A DNA stretch of 5,421 nt. Origin: Actinomycetota bacterium (lineage in GTDB: Bacteria > Actinomycetota > Thermoleophilia > Solirubrobacterales > 70-9). The DNA lies in contig JAFDWD010000496.1 in the NCBI GenBank assembly GCA_018268695.1, positions 1 through 5,421 of the forward strand. The letters run 5' to 3'. Below, piece after piece: positions 1 through 4,270 of the stretch. The notes beneath the pieces were generated by a model that worked only from the letters and a program-made list of their open reading frames with translations, searched no databases and was not told the origin of the DNA. A program made the translations under genes and the position numbers. Every line of letters begins with the position of its first letter. Position 1 is the first letter of the stretch.

Positions 1-729
1 CTCCGCCGCCCGCGCCATCACCTTGCGGCCAGTTCTGTCGGAGCCGGTGAACTGGATGAAGTCGACGTTGTCGACGAGGGCCCCGCCGGTCTCGCCGATG
101 CCCTGGACGACGTCGAAGACGTCAGGCCCGCCGATCTCGTGCTTCCAGGCATCCGCCACCTCGGCGATCCCGAGCGGCGTGAACTCCGAGGGCTTGATCA
201 CGACCGCGGCCCCCGCCACCAGCGCCGGGATCGCGTCGCCGAGCGAGAGGATCAGCGGGAAGTTCCAGGGGCTGATGATCCCGACCACCGGGTGCGGCCG
301 GTACTGGACGCGGAGCTTCTTCGCCGCGAGCAGGGGGGAGTGCGGACGGACGCTCTCCTCGCCGATGAACTTGGCCGCCTGGGTGCCGTAGAAGTTGATC
401 GTGTCGGCGAGGTAGGTGGGCTCGTTGGAGGCGTCGGCGCGGACCTTGCCGGTCTCCCGCTGCATCGTGTCGAGGATCCGGTCCTGGTTGTCGAGGATCC
501 AGTCGCGGAGCTTGCCGAGCCAGTGGTAGCGGCCCTCGATCCCCATCGCCTCCCAGTCGGGCTGCGCGACGCGGACGCGCGCGACGGTCGCCGCGACGGC
601 CTCGGGCGGGTCGATCGGCAGCGTCGCGATCGTCTCCCCGGTCGCCGGGTTCAGGACATCGATGGTCTCCGCCGCGGTGGCGATCGAGCCGTCGGTATCG
701 GTGCTGGTCCCCAAGGTGCCGCTCTCCAT
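1..729 (-). CDS. Aldehyde dehydrogenase family protein, N-terminal part (cut by window edge)
   Basis: This is the first 243 codons of an NAD(P)-dependent aldehyde dehydrogenase; the reading frame runs off the left edge. Family motifs visible in order are VLNPATGE (about residues 25-32), the linker-side RETGK (91-95), ISPWNFPL (152-159, with the transition-state Asn at 156), VIKPSE (177-182, the Lys that contacts the cofactor), and FTGSDRTG (227-234, the Rossmann GSxxxG loop). The catalytic Glu and Cys lie beyond the window. The overall pattern, including a long stretch before ISPWNFP and LVDNVDFIQFTGS, resembles succinate-semialdehyde-dehydrogenase-like members, but the substrate cannot be set from this half. 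The ATG at 729 is chosen because a GGAGGAG Shine-Dalgarno lies five bases upstream. The enzyme is expected to be cytosolic. It is preceded by its own promoter and an operator-like palindrome, so it is probably regulated separately from the HTH gene upstream. Confidence 0.93.
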   Translation of the reverse strand, partial: MESGTLGTSTDTDGSIATAAETIDVLNPATGETIATLPIDPPEAVAATVARVRVAQPDWEAMGIEGRYHWLGKLRDWILDNQDRILDTMQRETGKVRADASNEPTYLADTINFYGTQAAKFIGEESVRPHSPLLAAKKLRVQYRPHPVVGIISPWNFPLILSLGDAIPALVAGAAVVIKPSEFTPLGIAEVADAWKHEIGGPDVFDVVQGIGETGGALVDNVDFIQFTGSDRTGRKVMARAAE

Positions 730-734
730 TCTCA

Positions 735-741
735 CTCCTCC
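735..741 (-). promoter_or_regulatory. Shine-Dalgarno of the aldehyde dehydrogenase gene
   Basis: GGAGGAG on the minus strand, five bases before the ATG at 729. It is the strongest ribosome binding site in the window and fixes the start. Most other genes here have no recognisable Shine-Dalgarno. Confidence 0.85.
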
Positions 742-748
742 GTCCCCT

Positions 749-764
749 TTGGCTGACCAGCCAA
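749..764. promoter_or_regulatory. Perfect 16-bp palindromic operator candidate
   Basis: TTGGCTG-AC-CAGCCAA: two perfect 7-base arms around a 2-base centre. It lies between the -10 box (764-769) and the Shine-Dalgarno of the aldehyde dehydrogenase gene, so it would cover the expected transcription start. The size and tight spacing suit a dimeric repressor, for example of the TetR family, but no such regulator is encoded in this window. Repressor identity is inference. Confidence 0.6.
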
Positions 765-792
765 CCTTAGCCGGGCGGGGCCGCCGCGTCAC
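764..792 (-). promoter_or_regulatory. Predicted sigma-70-type promoter of the aldehyde dehydrogenase gene
   Basis: On the minus strand a -10 box TAAGGT (764-769, fits TAnnnT) is preceded after 17 bases by GTGACG (787-792, four of six matches to TTGACA). The -35 box overlaps the stop codon of the upstream HTH gene (789-791). The predicted start of transcription falls inside the adjoining palindrome at 749-764. Confidence 0.5.
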
Positions 793-1094
793 TCGGGCCC
801 GTAGGTGAAGCGCCCTTCGGTCCCGACGCCTGGCGGGATCCAGGTGACGCCCTCGTAGAGATCGTTGGCCTCGATCCCCAGTGCGCCGATCAGCTTGGCC
901 AGGATCTCGAAGCCGGGATTGCGCTCGCCTCGCTCGAGCAGGCTGATGTAGGTCGGGTGCAGGGCCGCCAGGTGGCCGAGTTGCTCCTGGGTGAAGCCTG
1001 CCGCTTTGCGGCACCGCTTGAGATTCGCCCCGATGGTCCGGTCGAGTGCGACCGCCGGCTTCCCCAGTTCCGTTTTTTTCTTCCTCCCTGCCAC
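789..1094 (-). CDS. XRE-family HTH protein 1A (A-type of divergent pair 1)
   Basis: A 101-residue protein with one XRE/Cro-type helix-turn-helix. Helix 1 is about residues 21-32, the HTH is TQEQLGHLAAL (35-45) followed by the recognition helix HPTYISLLERG (46-56), and helices 4-5 end at ALGIEANDLYEG (71-82). ISLLERGERNP is the canonical family signature. The N-terminus has a basic arm, RKKK, and the C-terminus is a short tail, EGVTWIP...GRFTYGPE, shared with the other HTH proteins of this window. The expected role is sequence-specific DNA binding as a dimer; the targets are unknown. The start is GTG at 1094: an in-frame stop at 1110-1112 leaves no room for a much longer protein, and the Val-Ala-Gly beginning is shared by 2A and 3A. 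No Shine-Dalgarno is visible. It is divergent from 1B with 56 bases between starts. Confidence 0.85.
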   Translation of the reverse strand: MAGRKKKTELGKPAVALDRTIGANLKRCRKAAGFTQEQLGHLAALHPTYISLLERGERNPGFEILAKLIGALGIEANDLYEGVTWIPPGVGTEGRFTYGPE

Positions 1095-1105
1095 AGCGCC
1101 GATGG

Positions 1106-1116
1106 ACGGTTACCGT
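1106..1116. promoter_or_regulatory. GTTAC-centred palindrome in intergenic region 1
   Basis: ACGGT-T-ACCGT, a perfect 11-base palindrome with a single central base, eleven bases upstream of the 1A start. Related GTTAC-centred elements occupy comparable places upstream of 2A (3361-3371) and 3A (4145-4155). Candidate operator; function is inferred from position only. Confidence 0.4.
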
Positions 1117-1130
1117 TCCCAAGCAAAACT

Positions 1131-1143
1131 CCCACAGATAATT
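1131..1143. promoter_or_regulatory. Degenerate copy of the shared ACAGA intergenic element (pair 1)
   Basis: CCCACAGATAATT aligns with TCTACAGACAAAA of pairs 2 and 3 at 8 of 13 positions, keeping the ACAGA core. It begins 14 bases beyond the palindrome at 1106-1116, the same spacing as in pair 2. It overlaps the probable -10 box of 1B. The match is weak on its own; the conserved position is the argument. Confidence 0.3.
1137..1142 (+). promoter_or_regulatory. Probable -10 box of gene 1B
   Basis: GATAAT (five of six matches to TATAAT) lies eight bases before the ATG at 1151, so transcription would begin at or within a base or two of the start codon. No Shine-Dalgarno is present, which fits a leaderless or near-leaderless message. 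No convincing -35 box is seen. Confidence 0.45.
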
Positions 1144-1150
1144 GATCTAG

Positions 1151-1435
1151 ATGGCCCAAAAACCCGAGGACGCACGCAAGCGTTTCGCCGCGAACGTGGA
1201 GCGGTTGTGCAGACAACACGGCTACTCCGTCGAGCAACTCGCCGAGCGGTCGGGAATCGAGGGCGAGGCGCTCGAGGCGATCCTTCGGGGCGAGGCGGAG
1301 GCGTCCGTCGAGGCGGTCTACCGGCTCGCGGGAGCGTTGGACGTCACTCCGGGGGAGCTCCACGAGGGCGTCGCGTGGATCCCCGACGGCGAGGGCGGCG
1401 GCGGGTTCCGGATCGACGAGCCGGACGGCGACTGA
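1151..1435 (+). CDS. XRE-like HTH protein 1B (B-type of divergent pair 1)
   Basis: A 94-residue HTH protein. Helix 1 is about residues 10-22 (KRFAANVERLCRQ). The HTH follows as SVEQLAERSGIEGEALEAILRGE (26-48) and the fold ends with VYRLAGALDVTPGELHEG (56-73). The C-terminal tail is EGVAWIPDGEGGGGFRIDEPDGD. It differs from the A-type by replacing the usual ISxLERGxRxP with LEAILRGEAEAS, so its recognition helix is of another subclass. 3B is its closest relative here: both begin with a short acidic segment and RFAAN(V/I)ERL, and the similarity is visible at DNA level, with long identical runs near the 5' end. The ATG at 1151 has a -10-like GATAAT just upstream and no ribosome binding site. The gene ends ten bases from the convergent dehydrogenase gene, with no visible terminator between. 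DNA binding is expected; the target is unknown. Confidence 0.82.
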   Translation: MAQKPEDARKRFAANVERLCRQHGYSVEQLAERSGIEGEALEAILRGEAEASVEAVYRLAGALDVTPGELHEGVAWIPDGEGGGGFRIDEPDGD

Positions 1436-1445
1436 CCGTGAAGGG

Positions 1446-2699
1446 CTACCGCTGGACGAGCCGGTAGACCGGTCCGTCCTGGGAGGCGACGTAGAGGTGG
1501 TGGGCGTCGTCTTCGCCGAACGAGGTGGGGGAGGCGACGGCGAGGCCGAGCTTGTGGTCGCCACTCGCGCGACGTAGGTGGGGAGTGAGGACGCGGAGCT
1601 GCCCCTCGCAGTAGTCGGCGTAGACGTAGCGCTTGTAGAGGGAGGGCAGCGAGCGGTCGGCGACGACGTAGCCGCCGATCACCGAGCAGCTGCCGTCGCG
1701 CGAGTGGGGGTAGGCGAGGATCGGTTTGGCCGTGCCGCCGGGGTCCGGCGTTCCCGAGTCTTCTTCTTCGTAGGGGCGGAAGCCCTCGATGGCGTCCCAG
1801 CCGAAGTTGGCGCCGCGGGCGGCGGCGACGGTCGTGTAGTCGATCTCCTCGAACTTGTTCTGGCCGACGTCGCCGATGACGATCCGCGGTTCCTGGGGAT
1901 TCGTGACCGAGTCGAAGCTGAAGCGGAACGGGTTGCGCAGGCCGTAGCTGTAGATCTCGGGGCGGCCGCCGGCGCCGACGAACGGGTTCGAGGCCGGGAC
2001 CGTGTAGGGCTTGCCTTCGGCTGGCAGCGGGTCGATCCGCAGCAGCTTGCCGAGCAGCACGTTCTTGTTCTGCGCGTTGTTCGGCGGGTCGCCGGCGGCA
2101 CCGCCGTCACCGGTGCCGAAGTAGAGATCTTCACCCAGGAACTGCATCTGGCCGCCGTTGTGGTTGGCGTTGTCCGGGTGCGGGATCGTGATCACGGCGC
2201 GCCGTGACCTCGATGCCGCGCGGGTCGAGCTCTGGCGGTGGAATTCGTCGATCTCGATCGAGCCGCCTTTGTTCACGAAGTAGACATAGAAGCGTCCGCT
2301 TTCGCCGTAGTCGGGCGGGAAGGCGATCGAGAGGAGGCCGCGCTCGGCGCCGTCGTAGTCCACCAGCGAGCGGACGTCGAGAAAGGGTCGGCCGAGGCGC
2401 TTGCCGCCGTCGAGCACGACGACTCGCCCTTCCTGCTCGACCACGAAGAGGAGCCGGGGGTATCCGGGGGCGCCGACGACGTAGACCGGGTGCTCGAAGT
2501 CACCGACCTTCTTCAGCCCGAGCTTGCCGCCGGACTTGGGGCCGCCGGGGCGGGCGGCATCGCGAGGCACCGGAGCGGCGGTCTCGGTCGCCGTCGTCGT
2601 CCGGTCCGTGCTCGCGCCGGAGCCCCCGCACGCGGCGAGGCCGACCGTCTCGGCGAGCGCGAGGACCATGAGGACCGCGGGGACGAGACGCGGGCGCAT
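1446..2699 (-). CDS. PQQ-dependent glucose/sorbosone dehydrogenase family lipoprotein
   Basis: A 417-residue exported protein. The N-terminus is a lipoprotein signal: RPR, a hydrophobic stretch, then lipobox LAAC with Cys24, followed by a Ser/Thr/Pro-rich linker to about residue 58. The rest is the six-bladed beta-propeller of the glucose/sorbosone dehydrogenase family. HNGGQMQF (180-187) has the family's catalytic His at 180. It is followed by LYFGTGDGG (192-200), LLRIDP (219-224), YGLRNPFRFSFD (252-263), GDVGQNKFEEID (276-287) and NFGWDAIEG (298-306). Cys338 and Cys364 could form a disulfide outside the cytoplasm. The family oxidises sugars or other alcohols using PQQ and calcium, but many members have unknown substrates, and no PQQ biosynthesis gene is nearby. 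The ATG at 2699 has no Shine-Dalgarno but sits six bases after a TAGCCT -10 box, suggesting a leaderless message. It is convergent with 1B. Confidence 0.92.
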   Translation of the reverse strand: MRPRLVPAVLMVLALAETVGLAACGGSGASTDRTTTATETAAPVPRDAARPGGPKSGGKLGLKKVGDFEHPVYVVGAPGYPRLLFVVEQEGRVVVLDGGKRLGRPFLDVRSLVDYDGAERGLLSIAFPPDYGESGRFYVYFVNKGGSIEIDEFHRQSSTRAASRSRRAVITIPHPDNANHNGGQMQFLGEDLYFGTGDGGAAGDPPNNAQNKNVLLGKLLRIDPLPAEGKPYTVPASNPFVGAGGRPEIYSYGLRNPFRFSFDSVTNPQEPRIVIGDVGQNKFEEIDYTTVAAARGANFGWDAIEGFRPYEEEDSGTPDPGGTAKPILAYPHSRDGSCSVIGGYVVADRSLPSLYKRYVYADYCEGQLRVLTPHLRRASGDHKLGLAVASPTSFGEDDAHHLYVASQDGPVYRLVQR

Positions 2700-2705
2700 C
2701 GCAGC

Positions 2706-2711
2706 AGGCTA
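2706..2711 (-). promoter_or_regulatory. -10 box of a likely leaderless promoter (dehydrogenase gene)
   Basis: TAGCCT (TAnnnT) on the minus strand, exactly six bases before the ATG at 2699. That spacing puts the transcription start at the A of the start codon. No Shine-Dalgarno and no clear -35 box are seen. Confidence 0.5.
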
Positions 2712-2738
2712 GCCGTCGGGCGGGCCCGGCGAGTCGAG

Positions 2739-2996
2739 TCAGCCGAGGAAGTGTGAGACGACAGCACCGACGAAACCGGTGGCGAGCGCTCCGAAGAGGA
2801 TGTTGAATCGCTGCTCGATGCCTTCGAAGCGTCCGTTCATCTCGGTGCGGAGCCCGCGGATCTCCGTCTGAAGCTCATTGCGAAGCTCGGTCCGGGCATC
2901 GCGAATTTCCCGCCGGACCTCCCTGAAGTTGTCTTCGGTCCGCTCGGAGAATTCGTCCATCCGATGATTGGTCCATGCCCGGTTGCTCGACTCCAT
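2739..2996 (-). CDS. Small coiled-coil protein with C-terminal membrane segment, function unknown
   Basis: An 85-residue protein. Residues 13-63 are highly charged, with heptad-like spacing (FSERTEDNFREVRREIRDARTEL, then RFEGIEQRF), so a coiled coil is likely. Residues 64-84 are a hydrophobic segment rich in Gly, Ala, Val and Phe, read as one transmembrane helix at the extreme C-terminus. The predicted form is a tail-anchored rod that self-associates at the membrane. Small proteins of this build are common in actinobacteria and have no assigned role, so no function is claimed. The ATG at 2996 is preferred because a TACAGT -10 box lies exactly six bases upstream, matching the next gene downstream. 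The internal ATG at 2960 would give 73 residues and keep the same domains. It lies 39 bases upstream of the dehydrogenase gene on the same strand, but that gene appears to have its own promoter. Confidence 0.75.
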   Translation of the reverse strand: MESSNRAWTNHRMDEFSERTEDNFREVRREIRDARTELRNELQTEIRGLRTEMNGRFEGIEQRFNILFGALATGFVGAVVSHFLG

Positions 2997-3002
2997 GTGG
3001 CC

Positions 3003-3008
3003 ACTGTA
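3003..3008 (-). promoter_or_regulatory. -10 box of a likely leaderless promoter (coiled-coil gene)
   Basis: TACAGT (TAnnnT) on the minus strand, exactly six bases before the ATG at 2996. This is the same arrangement as at 2706-2711. The expected -35 position shows no good match. Confidence 0.5.
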
Positions 3009-3040
3009 GGTGGTGCGGGCCCCCTCATGGGAAACAGGAC

Positions 3041-3059
3041 TGTGCCAATTGTGTGCCAA
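3041..3059. repeat. Two direct copies of TGTGCCAA, 11 bp apart
   Basis: TGTGCCAA occurs at 3041-3048 and again at 3052-3059, a period of 11 bases, about one DNA helix turn. The pair sits between the stop of 2A (3061) and the coiled-coil gene, about 45-63 bases upstream of that gene's predicted transcription start. This suits a binding site for an activator or a tandemly bound regulator. Function is inferred. Confidence 0.4.
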
Positions 3060-3060
3060 C

Positions 3061-3354
3061 TTAGGAGACGTCATCGAAAGGGGGTTGGTCGGTGAATTCT
3101 TCGCTTTCGAGATCCAGATAGACCCCGTCGAGCAACTCGATCGGCGCAACCCCTAGAGCGGTCGCGATTCGGTAGACGGTCACGACACGGGTTCCGTGCT
3201 TGCCAAGCTCCAAGGGACTGATCGCCGTGCGATGGAGGCCGGCCAGGTCGGCGAGTTCCTCCTGACTGAGTCCGAGTTCTTCACGCCGTTTCGCGATCCG
3301 CGGCCCGACGATGTTGAAGAATTTCGCCCCAAGTTCTTTGTCGGCCCCCGCCAC
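3061..3354 (-). CDS. XRE-family HTH protein 2A (A-type of divergent pair 2)
   Basis: A 97-residue HTH protein. Helix 1 is about NIVGPRIAKRREELGLS (14-30), the HTH is QEELADLAGLHRTAISPLELGKHG (31-54), and helices 4-5 end at ALGVAPIELLDGV (66-78). It is the most diverged A-type. The usual LLERGERxP is PLELGKHGT, which puts a Pro near the end of the recognition helix, and the tail is LLDGVYLDLESEEFTDQPP, without the WIP motif. It also lacks the RKKK basic arm of 1A and 3A. The GTG at 3354 is chosen because the resulting Val-Ala-Gly start aligns with 1A and 3A. The frame stays open upstream, with an ATG at 3432 that would give 124 residues, but that extension contains the conserved intergenic element and has no ribosome binding site. 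DNA binding is expected, possibly with altered specificity. It is divergent from 2B. Confidence 0.75.
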   Translation of the reverse strand: MAGADKELGAKFFNIVGPRIAKRREELGLSQEELADLAGLHRTAISPLELGKHGTRVVTVYRIATALGVAPIELLDGVYLDLESEEFTDQPPFDDVS

Positions 3355-3360
3355 ACCCTG

Positions 3361-3371
3361 AGCGTTACGGT
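3361..3371. promoter_or_regulatory. GTTAC-centred element in intergenic region 2
   Basis: AGCGTTACGGT, six bases upstream of the preferred 2A start. It corresponds to ACGGTTACCGT upstream of 1A and to the reverse complement of CGCGTAACGCC upstream of 3A. The start of the ACAGA element lies 25 bases from the start of this one, exactly as in pair 1. Candidate operator half. Confidence 0.35.
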
Positions 3372-3385
3372 CCTTCCGGTGTCCC

Positions 3386-3398
3386 TCTACAGACAAAA
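3386..3398. promoter_or_regulatory. Shared 13-base intergenic element (pair 2 copy)
   Basis: TCTACAGACAAAA, identical over 13 bases to 4165-4177 in pair 3. It lies 31 bases upstream of the 2A start, against 34 in pair 3. It reads TTTTGTCTGTAGA towards the A gene. Candidate operator or promoter element shared by the pairs. If 2A and 3A were both extended upstream, it would be read in the same frame (LSV), so a coding explanation remains open. Confidence 0.5.
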
Positions 3399-3460
3399 GA
3401 ATGCGACATGCGCAGGGAAATTTTTCGGACATAGGGGGAAGGCGTCGGTAAATGCGGGGT

Positions 3461-3480
3461 CGAGGGGGGAGAGTCCCTCG
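3461..3480 (+). other. Inverted repeat that could form a hairpin before gene 2B
   Basis: CGAGGG (3461-3466) and CCCTCG (3475-3480) flank an 8-base loop, 22 bases before the preferred GTG start of 2B. It would form a GC-only stem in the 2B leader RNA. There is no following T run, so it does not look like an intrinsic terminator. A role in translation or as a protein site is possible. It would instead be coding if the ATG at 3452 is the true start. Confidence 0.35.
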
Positions 3481-3502
3481 GCCCTCCGCCTTAGGGATCC
3501 GG

Positions 3503-3787
3503 GTGGATGAGCAGACGCGACAGGTGATGGCTCTGATCGCTGCCCGCGTGACCCGTGTCCGTCGGGCACGCGGGCTCGCGATCGAGGAGCTCGCGCAGAG
3601 GTCGAAGATCACCGAGTCCGAGCTCGACGCCATCCTCCGCGGGCGGAGGAATCTTCAGATCCAGACGCTCTTTCGTCTCGCCGCTGCTCTCGAGGTCAGA
3701 CCGACCGCCCTACTGGACGGAATCGAATGGATGATGGACGAAGGCGGCGGCGGTCACTTCGAGATCGAGGGTTCGCGCGACGACTAG
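3503..3787 (+). CDS. XRE-like HTH protein 2B (B-type of divergent pair 2)
   Basis: A 94-residue HTH protein from the GTG at 3503. Helix 1 is about MALIAARVTRVRRARG (9-24), the HTH is IEELAQRSKITESELDAILRGRR (27-49), and helices 4-5 are LQIQTLFRLAAALEVRPTALLDG (51-73). The tail is DGIEWMMDEGGGGHFEIEGSRDD, equivalent to the EGxxWIP...GxF tail of 1B and 3B. Like them it replaces ERGxRxP with LDAILRGRRN. The GTG start is preferred because it gives exactly the length of 1B and 3B, and AGGGA (3493-3497) lies five bases upstream. An in-frame ATG at 3452 would add 17 Arg/Gly/Pro-rich residues and has GGGGGAAGG nine bases before it, so it cannot be excluded. The gene ends 28 bases from the convergent 3A gene. 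DNA binding is expected; the target is unknown. Confidence 0.78.
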   Translation: MDEQTRQVMALIAARVTRVRRARGLAIEELAQRSKITESELDAILRGRRNLQIQTLFRLAAALEVRPTALLDGIEWMMDEGGGGHFEIEGSRDD

Positions 3788-3815
3788 CTGCACTCGCCGG
3801 CCAAGAACTCAGGCC

Positions 3816-4130
3816 TCATCCTCGCTCAGGCGGGTCGTAGGTGAAGTGGCCTTGCTCGGTCTCGCTGGGGACGAAGGCGACGCCTTCGAAGAGGACGTTG
3901 GGGGAGACGCCGAGGGCGCCGGCGAGCTTGGTGATGATGCCGAGCTTGGGCTCCCGCTCGCCTCGCTCCAGCAGTCCGATCTCGGTCCGGTGGAGGTCCG
4001 CCCGCTGGGCCAGCCTCTCTTGCGAGTAGCCGCGCTTGTTGCGCCAGTGCCTGAGGTTGGGGCCGAAGGATCGGTCGAGGTCCACCGAGGGCTTGGGAGG
4101 GGTCTCGCTCTTTTTCCTGCGCCCGGCCAC
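3816..4130 (-). CDS. XRE-family HTH protein 3A (A-type of divergent pair 3)
   Basis: A 104-residue HTH protein. A basic arm, VAGRRKKSE, precedes helix 1 (about residues 21-33, SFGPNLRHWRNKR). The HTH is SQERLAQRADLHRTEIGLLERGEREP (36-61) and helices 4-5 end at LAGALGVSPNVLFEG (69-83). The tail is EGVAFVPSETEQGHFTYDPPERG. It is clearly the closest relative of 1A: they share the GRxKK arm, LDR before helix 1, LLERGER, GALG, LxEGV and FTY near the end. The GTG at 4130 is chosen by alignment with 1A and 2A. Alternatives are the GTG at 4136 (two more residues) and the ATG at 4160 (ten more). None has a Shine-Dalgarno. The frame is open further upstream, but that would overlap 3B. DNA binding is expected; the targets are unknown. 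Confidence 0.82.
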   Translation of the reverse strand: MAGRRKKSETPPKPSVDLDRSFGPNLRHWRNKRGYSQERLAQRADLHRTEIGLLERGEREPKLGIITKLAGALGVSPNVLFEGVAFVPSETEQGHFTYDPPERG

Positions 4131-4144
4131 CGGCACGAAACGGT

Positions 4145-4155
4145 CGCGTAACGCC
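4145..4155. promoter_or_regulatory. GTTAC-type element in intergenic region 3
   Basis: CGCGTAACGCC, the reverse complement of GGCGTTACGCG, matches the pattern of the elements at 1106-1116 and 3361-3371. It lies 14 bases upstream of the preferred 3A start. The ACAGA element is five bases closer here than in pairs 1 and 2, about half a helix turn. It would be coding if 3A starts at 4160. Confidence 0.3.
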
Positions 4156-4164
4156 GACATAAAA

Positions 4165-4177
4165 TCTACAGACAAAA
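4165..4177. promoter_or_regulatory. Shared 13-base intergenic element (pair 3 copy)
   Basis: TCTACAGACAAAA, identical to 3386-3398. Here it is followed by TGTAG at 4191-4195, making an imperfect inverted repeat with CTACA (4166-4170). The sequence around it is AT-rich compared with the window, as expected for a promoter or operator region. Confidence 0.5.
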
Positions 4178-4270
4178 AATACCGGGCATTTGTAGTGAAC
4201 AATCCGGACTTTGGACGGACGAGCTGGAGTGGAGGGGGTAAATCTCCTTTGAACCGGCCCTTGAAAATCC

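Noticed and set aside
139..756. A 205-codon open frame opposite the aldehyde dehydrogenase gene
   Set aside because: It is antisense to clear dehydrogenase motifs, is rich in Arg/Asp/Val repeats typical of shadow frames, and has no ribosome binding site.
1072..1078. Run of seven A in the 1A coding strand near the start, a possible slippage or phase-variation site
   Set aside because: The run encodes the conserved Lys arm and 3A has the same residues without the run. Seven bases is short for phase variation.
2190..2240. Possible frameshift in the dehydrogenase gene, where residues 154-168 are unusually Arg/Ser-rich
   Set aside because: The frame resumes directly with ITIPHPDNANHNGGQ and the length agrees with family spacing. 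Related proteins have a variable polar segment here.
1578..2756. Several open frames opposite or shifted within the dehydrogenase lipoprotein gene
   Set aside because: They show compositional bias only and no recognisable motif, whereas the minus-strand frame carries the family motifs from end to end.
3788..3815. Intrinsic terminator between convergent 2B and 3A
   Set aside because: The 28-base gap has no strong stem followed by a T run on either strand; only a short CTCAGGC repeat spans it and the 3A end.
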